Of a stretch of DNA of 64,000 nt, positions 57,002 to 64,000 are shown in pieces (within the stretch, counting starts at the first letter, position 1; every line of letters starts with the position of its first letter). The DNA is from Actinomycetota bacterium (GTDB lineage Bacteria; Actinomycetota; Thermoleophilia; Solirubrobacterales; Solirubrobacteraceae). Position numbers and translations under genes: made by a program. Under the pieces are notes generated by a model that saw only the letters and a program-made list of their open reading frames with translations, did not search any database and was not told the DNA's origin. Where the stretch lies: NCBI GenBank assembly GCA_018268595.1, contig JAFDWH010000008.1, positions 1 through 64,000 on the forward strand. The letters are read 5' to 3'.

Positions 57002-58267
57002 ATGGGCAAGGTTGTCAGCCTGGAGACGTCGGCCGGCGCGCGCAGAGCGGCGACATCGTCGCAGGGCGCCCGGGCGGCTTCGCGGCGGGCCAAGCCGTCG
57101 AAGACGGCGCTCGTGCTCGGCGGCGGCGGCTTCACCGGCGCCGTCTACGAGATCGGCGCGCTGCGCGCGCTCGACCTGCTGTCGGTCAACCGCTCGGTGA
57201 CCGACTTCGACATCTACGTCGGCACCAGCGCCGGCTCGTTCGTCGCCGCGATGACGGCGAACGGGGTGTCTCCGGAGGAGATGATGCGGGTGCTCGACCG
57301 GCAGGCGCCGACGCCCTTCCCGGAGATCGCGCTCGGCACGCTGCTGTCGCTCAACCTGCGCGAGCTGGCGAGCAAGGCGGTCGCGTTCCCGTGGCGGATG
57401 GCGAGGCTCGGCTGGACGCTCGCCCGTCACGTCGGCCAGGTCTCCGCGCTCGACGTCGTGCTGGGGATCGCCGAGGGGCTGCCGTCCGGGCTCTACTCGG
57501 GCGATGGGATCGAGGACTACGTGCGCCGCGTGCTGGCCGACGAGGGCCGCACCGACGACTTCCGGCAGCTCGAGCGCAAGCTGTTCGTGACCGCGACCGA
57601 CCTCGACACGTGCGAACGCGTCGTGCTCGGCGGCGAGGGCTTCGAGGACGTGCCGATCTCGACGGCCGTGCGCGCCTCGACGGCGCTGCCGATGGTCTAC
57701 GAGCCGGTGTGCGTGGGGGACCGCGAGCTGGTCGACGGCGGGCTGATCTCGACGACGAACCTCGACCTGGCCGTCGAGGCGGGCGCGAGACTCGTCGTGA
57801 TCGTCAACCCGCTCGTGCCGTACGTGAACGAGGCGCGGCGCGCCAACCCGCTGCACCCGCGCGTCTCCGACATGGGCTTCCCGCAGATCGGCTACCAGGC
57901 GTTCAAGCTGATGACCTACCAGCGCCTGCACGACATCCGGCAGCGCTGGGAGGACCGCTATCCGGGCGTCGACTTCGTGCTGATCGAGCCGGACGCCTCC
58001 GACGAGCTGATGTTCCGCACGAGCGTGATGGACTACAGCTCGCGCGTGCAGATCGCCAGCCACGGCTTCCGCTCCGTCACGGTGAAGCTGGCGGAGGACT
58101 ACCCGCACCTCAAGCAGGTCGCGGCCAAGCACGGGATCGAGATCTCCGCGACGCGCGTACGCAAGGTCGTCAAGCACTTTGCGACCGAGCCCGAGCAGAC
58201 GGCGCGCTGGCGCAAGATCCTCGAGCAGACGACCGGCACGCTGCTGCGCCAGTCGGCCTCGGAGTAG
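57002..58267 (+). CDS. Patatin-like phospholipase
   Basis: A 421-residue patatin protein. GGGGFTG at 40-46 forms the oxyanion loop, GTSAGS at 74-79 has the nucleophile S76, and DGG at 245-247 completes the Ser-Asp dyad. It would hydrolyse acyl esters of lipids. The first ~33 residues are a basic leader without a clear signal peptide. It converges on the aminotransferase gene, one base from it. Confidence 0.9.
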   Translation: MGKVVSLETSAGARRAATSSQGARAASRRAKPSKTALVLGGGGFTGAVYEIGALRALDLLSVNRSVTDFDIYVGTSAGSFVAAMTANGVSPEEMMRVLDRQAPTPFPEIALGTLLSLNLRELASKAVAFPWRMARLGWTLARHVGQVSALDVVLGIAEGLPSGLYSGDGIEDYVRRVLADEGRTDDFRQLERKLFVTATDLDTCERVVLGGEGFEDVPISTAVRASTALPMVYEPVCVGDRELVDGGLISTTNLDLAVEAGARLVVIVNPLVPYVNEARRANPLHPRVSDMGFPQIGYQAFKLMTYQRLHDIRQRWEDRYPGVDFVLIEPDASDELMFRTSVMDYSSRVQIASHGFRSVTVKLAEDYPHLKQVAAKHGIEISATRVRKVVKHFATEPEQTARWRKILEQTTGTLLRQSASE

Positions 58268-58268
58268 C

Positions 58269-59381
58269 TCAGCCCGCGCCGAGCGCGCTGCGCAGCGCGT
58301 CGAGCAGGCGGTCGCTCGCCGCGGCGCTCTGCACGGTCACGCGCACGTGCTGCTCGTCGCCGAGGCTCGCGCCGCTCATCACGCGCACGCCGCTGCGCAG
58401 CAGGCGCTGCGCCAGCTCGCCGCCGGACAGCCCTGTCGGGCGGATCCACAGCACGTTCGCCTCGCTCGGGCGCGCGTCGAGCGGCAGCTCGTGCAGCGCG
58501 TCGAGCAGGCGCGCGCGCTCACTCGCGACGAGCGCGCGCCGCTGCGCGAGCTGGCCGTCGCATCTTCTGAGTGCCTCGAGCGCGCCGAACTGGACCGGCA
58601 GGCCGATCCCCAGCACGGGCGCGATCCGCGCCAGCAGCGGCTCCGCGCCGGGCCCGCCGAGCGCGTAGCCGGCGCGCAGGCCGGCCAGCCCGTAGGCCTT
58701 CGAGAAGGTGCGGAAGACGAGCAGGCGCGGGTGGTCGTCGAGCAGCGCGAGGCTCGCGCCGGCCGGCTCCGCGGTGACGAAGTCGGCGAGCGCCTCGTCG
58801 AGCAGCAGCGTCACGCGCTCGGGCAGCGCGTCGAGCAGCGCGCGCAGCGCGTCGGCGCCGAGGTGCTCGCCGGTCGGGTCGTTCGGGTTGCACAGCGCGA
58901 TCGCGCGCGTGGCCGGCGTGATCGCCGCGAGCAGGCGCTCCGGGTCGTGGCCGCCGGGCACCGGCGTCGCGCGCGCGCCGGCGCGCTGCGCCATCACGGG
59001 GTAGAGGCCGTAGGAGGGCCACGGCGTCAGCAGCTCGTCGCCGGACTCGAGCAGCGCCCGCGCGGCGGCGCTCAGCAGCTCGGCCGCGCCGTGGCCGACG
59101 GCGACGCGGTCGGGCTCGACGCCGTTGCGGCGGCCCAGCTCGCGCCGCAGCTCCTCGGCGGTCGGGTCGGGCGCGAGGTTGAGCGCGCCGCGCGCGGCGA
59201 ACGTGACGGCGTTGACGACGTCCGGGTGCGGCAGCTCGTGCCACGTCGTGCGCGAGAGGTCCAGCTCCTCGATCCGCGCGAGCGCGAGGCGGCGCTGCTC
59301 GTCGGCCTGCTCGCGCAGCTGCGCCGAGACCTCTTCGTCGGTCATGCCGGCGAACTGCCGGTAGTAGTCGAGCAGGCCCAT
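58269..59381 (-). CDS. Histidinol-phosphate-aminotransferase-like enzyme
   Basis: A 370-residue fold-type I PLP enzyme: NPNDPTG at 165-171, DEALADF near 195 and SKAYGLAGLRAGYA with the Schiff-base K228. It resembles HisC and the threonine-phosphate decarboxylase CobD; no neighbouring his or cobalamin genes point to one. Extra N-terminal ~45 residues precede the catalytic domain. It lies 12 bases downstream of the small membrane gene on the same strand. Confidence 0.85.
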   Translation of the reverse strand: MGLLDYYRQFAGMTDEEVSAQLREQADEQRRLALARIEELDLSRTTWHELPHPDVVNAVTFAARGALNLAPDPTAEELRRELGRRNGVEPDRVAVGHGAAELLSAAARALLESGDELLTPWPSYGLYPVMAQRAGARATPVPGGHDPERLLAAITPATRAIALCNPNDPTGEHLGADALRALLDALPERVTLLLDEALADFVTAEPAGASLALLDDHPRLLVFRTFSKAYGLAGLRAGYALGGPGAEPLLARIAPVLGIGLPVQFGALEALRRCDGQLAQRRALVASERARLLDALHELPLDARPSEANVLWIRPTGLSGGELAQRLLRSGVRVMSGASLGDEQHVRVTVQSAAASDRLLDALRSALGAG

Positions 59382-59393
59382 CGCGGCGCGGCG

Positions 59394-59882
59394 TCAGCCG
59401 CCGAGCATGCTCTGGACGTCGACGCCGGACAGCGACGCGCCGCTGAAGAACGTGAACCAGATGCCGAAGATCGGCACGCCGATCATGCAGCAGATCATGA
59501 AGATCTTGCCGATCACGCCCTCGCGCTGGTCATGGCCGGCGGCGCGCCGCACGAGCAGCCACGCGTAGTCGAGTCGCTTCAGCGTCATCAGGCCGAGCAG
59601 CAGCCCGCCGCCGAGCGTCACGAACGCCGCCAGCAGGCCGGCCCCGACGCTGTCGGTCCACCACTGCACGCGGCCGCCGATCCACAGGCAGGCGAGCGGC
59701 AGCGGTCCCCAGAAGCACAGGTTCACGACGACCATCACGGCGAGCAGCGCCGCCGCGACGAGCCCGTCGAGCCGCTGGCGTCTGTCGCCGCCCCGTCTCG
59801 GCGGCGTGCGGAACCGCACCGGCCGCGTGCCGGGACGGCGCGTGACGAAGAGGCCGCCGGTGTCGGTGGGATCCGTACGCAT
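59394..59882 (-). CDS. Membrane protein, unknown function
   Basis: A 162-residue protein with a basic cytosolic N-terminus (~36 residues) and three hydrophobic segments (about 40-58, 75-97 and 122-148). No known domain recognised. It is directly upstream of the HisC-like gene. TACCCT lies 12 nt before its start. Confidence 0.65.
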   Translation of the reverse strand: MRTDPTDTGGLFVTRRPGTRPVRFRTPPRRGGDRRQRLDGLVAAALLAVMVVVNLCFWGPLPLACLWIGGRVQWWTDSVGAGLLAAFVTLGGGLLLGLMTLKRLDYAWLLVRRAAGHDQREGVIGKIFMICCMIGVPIFGIWFTFFSGASLSGVDVQSMLGG

Positions 59883-59894
59883 GCGTCTTCAAGC

Positions 59895-59900
59895 AGGGTA
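59895..59900 (-). promoter_or_regulatory. -10-like box 12 nt before the 162-residue membrane gene
   Basis: Minus-strand TACCCT, 12 nt upstream of the ATG at 59882; the loosest member of the leaderless-type set. Confidence 0.3.
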
Positions 59901-59953
59901 GAGGCTGCGCCGCGTCCGCTGCGGCGCATCGCCCCTGAGATCGACCCTGAGAT

Positions 59954-61753
59954 TCAGCTCGCGTACAGCTCGTCGAAGACGGCTCTGTACTTCTCGTTGA
60001 CGACGTTGCGCTTGACCTTCAGCGTCGGCGTCAGCTCGCCCGTCTCCTGCGAGAGGTCGTGACCGAGGATCGCGAGCTTCTTGACCTTCTCGACCTGCGC
60101 GTACTTGTCGTTCGCCCTGTCGAGGTGCGCCTGGATCATCGCGTGCACGTCGGGATGTCTCGCGAGCTGCTCGACGTCGCCCGGCAGGCCGTTCTGCTGG
60201 GCCCACGGCACGATCTCTTCGGCGTCGAGCGTCACCAGGATCACCGGGTAGGGGCGGCGGTCCCCGTACATGACGGCCTGCGAGACCCAGCGGCACTGCT
60301 TCATGTCGTTCTCGATGTTCGCCGGCGTCAGGTTCTTGCCGCCCGCGGTGATGATGATGTCCTTCTTGCGGCCGGTGATCGTCAGGAACCCGTCCGCGTC
60401 GAGCGAGCCGAGGTCGCCGGTGTGCAGCCAGCCGTCCTCGACGGCGCCGAACGAGGCGTCGGCGTTGTTGTGGTACCCGGCGAAGATGTTCGCGCCCCTG
60501 ATCAGGACCTCGCCGTCGTCGGCGATCCGCAGCTCGACGCCGGGGAACGGCTTGCCGACCGTCCCGAACTTGTAGTCGTCGAGCGACTGGAAGGTGGCGG
60601 CGGTGGCCGTCTCGGTCATGCCGTAGCCCTCGAACACCGGAACGCCGCAGGCGAAGAAGAACTCGAGGATCTCTCTTGCGATCGGCGCCGCGCCGGAGAC
60701 CGCCTGGCGCATGCGGCCGCCGAAGGCGGCGCGGACCTTGGAGAACAGCTCCTCCTCGGCGCGCTCGAAGTGCGCCTGCAGCTCGTCGGGGACCGGCCGG
60801 CCCGCCAGCTCCAGCTCGCGTACCGTCATGCCGACCTGCACGGCCTTCCCGATCAGCTCCGGGTCGCCGTTGGACGTGACGAGCGTGTAGATCTTCTCGA
60901 AGATGCGGGGGACCGACGGGAAGTTCGTCGGCCGCACCTCGTTCAGCTCCATCACGAGCTGCTGCGGGTCGTTCGACCAGTACGCGATGCAGGCGCCGAC
61001 GTCGAAGCTCAGCAGCTGGATCAGCAGCGCGAACGAGTGCGCGAGCGGCAGGTAGAGGTACGTCAGCTCGTCGCCCTCGACCGCGCGCGTCGACTGCGCC
61101 ATCGTGAGGATCGCGCGGTAGTTGCCGTGCGTCAGGACACAGCCCTTCGGCGGCCCGGTCGTGCCGGACGTGTAGATGATCGTGAAGGGGTCCGCGGGCT
61201 GGACGGCGGCGATGCGGCGGGCGAGCTGCTGACGGTCTGCGCCGCGGCCGCGCGCGCGCAGGTCCTGGAGGGTGATCGCGTCGGCGGGCACGCCGTCGGG
61301 GTCGATCACGACGACGTGCTGGAGTGCGGGAAGCCGCTCGCGCACCTCGGCGACCTTCGCGACCTGAGACGCGTCCTCGCAGATCACGACGCGCGCGCCG
61401 GAGTCGGCCAGCACCCACTCGCACTCCTCAGGCGCGTTCGTCGGGTAGATCGGCACGACGCAGGCGCCCGCCTCGGTCGCGCCGAAGTCGCAGTAGGTCC
61501 ACTCCGGGCGGGTGCGGCAGAGGATCGAGACGCGGTCGCCCGGCTGGACGCCGAGGTCGACGAGGCCGAGGCCGATCTCCTGTGCGATCGCCGCGACCCC
61601 CGCGACGGTCACCTCGTGCCAGGCGCCGTCCTGCTTGAACTGCACGGCGACGCGGTCGCCGTAGCGCTCGGCGGCCAGCGGCAGCAGGTCGGCGATCGTC
61701 TTCGAGCCGGTCGATGCCTCGGCGCCGCTCGGGGCGCTGGCGCTGGCGTCCAT
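59954..61753 (-). CDS. Long-chain acyl-CoA synthetase
   Basis: A 599-residue AMP-forming ligase. IIYTSGTTGPPKG at 192-204 is the ATP-binding P-loop, followed by FEGYGMTETAT, and a C-terminal HTGDLGSLDADGF with a catalytic-type Lys later. It resembles FadD15-like enzymes of actinobacteria, which activate fatty acids by AMP. GAGGAGG 10 nt upstream of the ATG at 61753 is a strong ribosome binding site, with a TAGAAT -10 box further up. Confidence 0.92.
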   Translation of the reverse strand: MDASASAPSGAEASTGSKTIADLLPLAAERYGDRVAVQFKQDGAWHEVTVAGVAAIAQEIGLGLVDLGVQPGDRVSILCRTRPEWTYCDFGATEAGACVVPIYPTNAPEECEWVLADSGARVVICEDASQVAKVAEVRERLPALQHVVVIDPDGVPADAITLQDLRARGRGADRQQLARRIAAVQPADPFTIIYTSGTTGPPKGCVLTHGNYRAILTMAQSTRAVEGDELTYLYLPLAHSFALLIQLLSFDVGACIAYWSNDPQQLVMELNEVRPTNFPSVPRIFEKIYTLVTSNGDPELIGKAVQVGMTVRELELAGRPVPDELQAHFERAEEELFSKVRAAFGGRMRQAVSGAAPIAREILEFFFACGVPVFEGYGMTETATAATFQSLDDYKFGTVGKPFPGVELRIADDGEVLIRGANIFAGYHNNADASFGAVEDGWLHTGDLGSLDADGFLTITGRKKDIIITAGGKNLTPANIENDMKQCRWVSQAVMYGDRRPYPVILVTLDAEEIVPWAQQNGLPGDVEQLARHPDVHAMIQAHLDRANDKYAQVEKVKKLAILGHDLSQETGELTPTLKVKRNVVNEKYRAVFDELYAS

Positions 61754-61792
61754 CTGGGCGTCCTCCTCGTGCCGGAAATGCGGAGGTTTTCG

Positions 61793-61798
61793 ATTCTA
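61793..61798 (-). promoter_or_regulatory. -10 box for the acyl-CoA synthetase
   Basis: Minus-strand TAGAAT lies about 40 nt upstream of the start. Unlike the leaderless set, this gene has a leader and a Shine-Dalgarno site. Confidence 0.45.
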
Positions 61799-61868
61799 GG
61801 CACGAGGGTCCGACGGCGCGCGGGTTGGGCGCGAGGCGCGCCGGGCCCGGGCCCGGCGCGGGTGCGAC

Positions 61869-62060
61869 CTATCCGGTCGCGAGGCGGGGCGGCGGGACGG
61901 CCGGCGCCGCGTGCTCGTGGCGCAGGGTCGTCAGGAAGAGCGTCTTGTCGATCCGTCCCTGGAAGATCGGCACGCCCATCTCCAGGCACTTGGAGATGAC
62001 GTCGCGGCGTTCGAGTCCTGCCTCACGGGCGAGCTCCGTGGGCGTGAGGTGGATTGCCAT
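61869..62060 (-). CDS. 63-residue protein, unknown function
   Basis: Starts MAIHLTPTELAREAGLERRD, with a helix-turn-helix-like first half (TPTELAREAGLERRDVISKC) and VPIFQGRIDKTLF in the middle. The ATG at 62060 has a very good Shine-Dalgarno site (GAGGAGG, 9 nt upstream) and a possible TAGCGT -10 box further up, so it is very likely a real gene. The sequence recalls small DNA-binding modules that read repeated promoter elements. I cannot name the family. Confidence 0.6.
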   Translation of the reverse strand: MAIHLTPTELAREAGLERRDVISKCLEMGVPIFQGRIDKTLFLTTLRHEHAAPAVPPPRLATG

Positions 62061-62173
62061 CGGACTGGACCTCCTCGTCGGGGAGAACGCTACATGTTGT
62101 CACTTATACCGCCGGCGTTGGACGGAGTGCAACGGGCGCGGTGCGTTCCCGGGAGCTTTTGCCAGCTCTGGCG

Positions 62174-62944
62174 TCAGATGGGGTTGGGGATGTCCGCGAA
62201 CACGTGGCGGACGCCGAAGCGCTGCGCGACCAGCTCGCCGAGGCGGCGGATCCCGAACGTCTCGGTCGCGTAGTGGCCGGCGGCGATGAAGTGGATGCCG
62301 CTCTCGCGCGCCTGCGCCATCACGTGCTCCTTCGGCTCGCCGGTGAGGAACGCGTCGAGCCGGAGGTCGACCGCCTCGCTCAGGGTGTTGGCGGCGGAGC
62401 CGGAGACGATCCCGAGCGTGCGGATCTCCGGTGGGCCGGCGTCGAACACGAGCGGCTCGCGTCCGGTGGCTGTGGCGACGCGGGCGAACAGCTCGGCGGC
62501 GTGGAGCGGGTGCGGGTCGAAGCGGGCGATCGCGCCGATCGGCTCGCCCTTGAAGGGGAAGGCGCGCACGTGGCTGGTGGCTCCGAGCCGCTCCGCGAGG
62601 ATCGCGTTGTTGCCGTGCAGCGGATGCGCGTCGAGCGGCAGGTGATAGCCGGCGAGCGCGACGTCGTTGGCCAGCAGCAGTCTCAGGCGGGCCGCCTGCG
62701 CGGGGCCGATGCGGCGCGGCTCGAAGTCCCACAGGATGCCGTGGTGGGCGAGGATCAGCTGGGCGTCGTGCTCAAGCGCGCGCTCGAACAGCTCGCGCTG
62801 GGCGCTGACGCCGGTGAGGACGGTCGTGACGGTGTCGGCGCCGGGCACCTGGAGCCCGTTCGGCCCGAGGTCCTGGAAGCGGTGGATCTCGAGCAGCTCG
62901 TCGACGAAGGCGACGATCTCGGCTGTCTTGGCGGCGGTGCCCAT
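62174..62944 (-). CDS. NIF3-like dinuclear metal-centre protein
   Basis: A 256-residue NIF3/GTP-cyclohydrolase-1-type-2-like protein: NGLQVPG near 29, AHHGILWDF near 65-73 (metal-binding His pair) and GHYATETFG near 222 near the second half of the site. Members form hexamers with two metals per subunit; the substrate is uncertain. A TAGGTT box is 9 nt upstream of the ATG. Between it and the 63-residue gene nothing else is seen. Confidence 0.9.
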   Translation of the reverse strand: MGTAAKTAEIVAFVDELLEIHRFQDLGPNGLQVPGADTVTTVLTGVSAQRELFERALEHDAQLILAHHGILWDFEPRRIGPAQAARLRLLLANDVALAGYHLPLDAHPLHGNNAILAERLGATSHVRAFPFKGEPIGAIARFDPHPLHAAELFARVATATGREPLVFDAGPPEIRTLGIVSGSAANTLSEAVDLRLDAFLTGEPKEHVMAQARESGIHFIAAGHYATETFGIRRLGELVAQRFGVRHVFADIPNPI

Positions 62945-62953
62945 GGCGGCGCC

Positions 62954-62959
62954 AACCTA
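62954..62959 (-). promoter_or_regulatory. -10-like box 9 nt before the NIF3 gene
   Basis: Minus-strand TAGGTT, 9 nt before the ATG at 62944, without a Shine-Dalgarno site. Confidence 0.4.
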
Positions 62960-63013
62960 CCACCGGGCGGTCCGCCGGATCGGCGACCCGTGTGGAATAC
63001 TGGACAGCTCAGT

Positions 63014-63087
63014 CGGGGCGTGGCGCAGCCTGGTAGCGCGCACCGTTCGGGTCGGTGAGGTCCCCGGTTCAAATCCGGGCGCCCCGA
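63014..63087 (+). tRNA. tRNA-Pro (CGG)
   Basis: A 74-nt cloverleaf: the acceptor arm pairs CGGGGCG (63014-63020) with CGCCCCG (63080-63086) and A as discriminator; the anticodon arm is CACCG-TTCGGGT-CGGTG with anticodon CGG; the T arm is CCGGG-TTCAAAT-CCGGG. The CCA end is not encoded directly after it. The recombinase of an integrated element runs into it from the right, so its 3' half is probably the attachment site. Confidence 0.95.
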
Positions 63088-63104
63088 CTACCAAGGTCTC
63101 TTTT

Positions 63105-63137
63105 GAACCGCCGCCTGGAAGGGCGGCGGTTCTTGTT
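63105..63137 (+). terminator. Terminator after tRNA-Pro
   Basis: GAACCGCCGCC (63105-63115) pairs with GGCGGCGGTTC (63122-63132) around TGGAAG, followed by TTGTT. An 11-bp stem about 18 nt after the tRNA. Confidence 0.8.
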
Positions 63138-64000
63138 GGTGGGGTCGGTGCCGGGTGGCCGTTCTCGGCGGTCGCGGTGGCGTCGGCGAGCTGGGCCGGG
63201 AGGTTGGGGCCGGCGAGCGTCGCGAACGGCTCTGCGAGCGGTGCGTCGGCGATCTCGTCGTCGGTGACGAGGAGCTGCTGGAAGAGGGCTTGGTTCCATT
63301 GGCGGCGCAGGTGCCCCGGCGCTTGCTCGTAGGCAGTCTGTGGGTCGGCGAGCAGGTCGAGGGCCTTGTCGAGCGTGTCGCGGATGTCGCCGAACGATGC
63401 CTCGGCTTGGGAGGCGTGGTGTTCGGCGTGGGCGATCTCGCCGGCGAGGCGGTCTTGCTCGGTGCGCAGGAGGTCGGTGGGGATGGCGCCGGCGTAGTAG
63501 GCGTGCAGCAGCTTCTCGCGCTGCTCTCTGAGTGAGAGCAGGCGGCGGCGCTGCCGGGTCGCCTCCTGTTCGGCTTGTTCGCGCATGCCGTCGAGCGCGC
63601 GGTCGAGGAGTTCGCGGATCTCGGCGAGCTGGCGTGCGGGCATGCGGACGGTGGCGTAGATGCGCTCGACGGCTCGCTCGACGCGATCGACTGGCACGTA
63701 GGGTTGTTGGCAGCCGGTGCGTTTCATGCGGCCGATGCAGAAGAAGTAGCGGTAGATGCCACCGTTGCCTCTGGCGTGGATCAAGCTCATCCGCGACCCG
63801 CAGCGGCCGCAGAACAGGCTGCCTTGAGGTAGTGGTGGTGCTTGCGGTCCTTTTCTGCGGCGTGGTTGTGCGCGGCAAGGACGGCTCTGACTCTGGCGAA
63901 GGTGTCGCGGTCGATCAGCGGCTCGTGCCGGCCGTCGTAGTCGACACCGGAATAGCGGACGACGCCGACGTAGTACGGGTTCGCCAAGAGCGCGGCGAGC

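Larger units (their letters stand above)
62957..64000 (-). pseudogene. Large serine recombinase, frameshifted and cut by the window edge
   Basis: Read on the minus strand from the window edge, NPYYVGVVRYSGVDYDGRHE and HEPLIDRDTFARVRAVL belong to the recombinase domain of large serine integrases. The reading frame then breaks: one base is missing between 63820 and 63823. In the neighbouring frame it continues SLFCGRCGSRMSLIHARG, the zinc ribbon, and a coiled-coil part to about 63180. The open frame then crosses the tRNA-Pro gene antisense to 62957. The catalytic Ser domain is beyond the window. Either a decaying integrase or a sequencing error. Confidence 0.75.

Noticed and set aside
62957-63100. 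C-terminal part of the recombinase frame as genuine protein
   Set aside because: It is the antisense translation of the tRNA-Pro gene and flanking DNA; the integrase fold is complete before it.

Overview
The window looks like a core chromosomal segment of a very GC-rich actinobacterium. Gene order (rpmG-secE-nusG-rplK-rplA-rplJ-rplL-rpoB-rpoC, then rpsG-fusA-tuf, then the S10/spc/alpha ribosomal block through rplQ-truA), GTG and TTG starts, zinc-type (C+) L33, S14, L36 and S4, and long Ala/Glu/Arg-rich extensions on several ribosomal proteins suggest a deep-branching actinobacterium. Thermoleophilia (Solirubrobacterales or Conexibacter-like) is my best guess; this is inference, not a database match.

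Layout. 1-2329: a membrane redox cluster (ApbE-type flavin transferase, ferric-reductase-like membrane protein, CxxCH haem-binding protein). 2355-11813: mixed housekeeping genes (GNAT/acyl-CoA synthetase fusion, metal P-type ATPase, APH/AAA kinase, low-molecular-weight phosphatase, fructosamine-kinase-like protein, cyclopropane-fatty-acid-synthase-like methyltransferase). 11990-23783: transcription and translation block I, with an L10-type leader plus attenuator before rplJ. 23959-30215: seven non-ribosomal genes inserted between rpoC and rpsG (SRPBCC protein, two membrane proteins, HAD hydrolase, DMT/NIPA-like transporter, class III aminotransferase, PucR regulator). 30257-50609: block II, rpsG to rplQ, including secY, adk, map and rpoA. 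50634-62944: truA, surE, ligA, a GT-C-like glycosyltransferase, DacB/PBP4, a patatin, a HisC-like aminotransferase, a long-chain acyl-CoA synthetase, a 63-residue protein and a NIF3 protein. 63014-64000: tRNA-Pro(CGG) with a frameshifted large serine recombinase running into it, the edge of an integrated element that continues past the window.

Most notable. (1) Upstream of fusA there is a TATATT -10 box, a six-codon leader peptide METSTR with a strong Shine-Dalgarno site and low-GC codons, and then a near-ideal intrinsic terminator before the EF-G start: the layout of a ribosome-controlled attenuator. (2) Where rpsL should sit, only ATG plus six codons reading MPTTSQP and a stop remain, matching the usual S12 N-terminus and joined by TAATG to rpsG; the rest of S12 is absent here. 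infA is also missing from its usual place before rpmJ. (3) At least thirteen genes have a TA(G/C)NNT box only 7-12 nt before the start codon, nearly all without a Shine-Dalgarno site, which points to widespread leaderless transcripts. (4) S3 ends in a ~108-residue RGG-like Gly/Arg/Pro tail, L22 has an ~87-residue Ala/Arg N-terminal extension in which 15 of the first 16 Arg codons are AGA, and S17 and SecE carry extensions longer than their core folds.

The genes mostly serve gene expression: RNA polymerase core subunits, elongation factors, ribosomal proteins, and the SecYE export channel. Starts often overlap the preceding stop (ATGA, TGATG, TAATG), so translational coupling is likely through most of 34654-50609.
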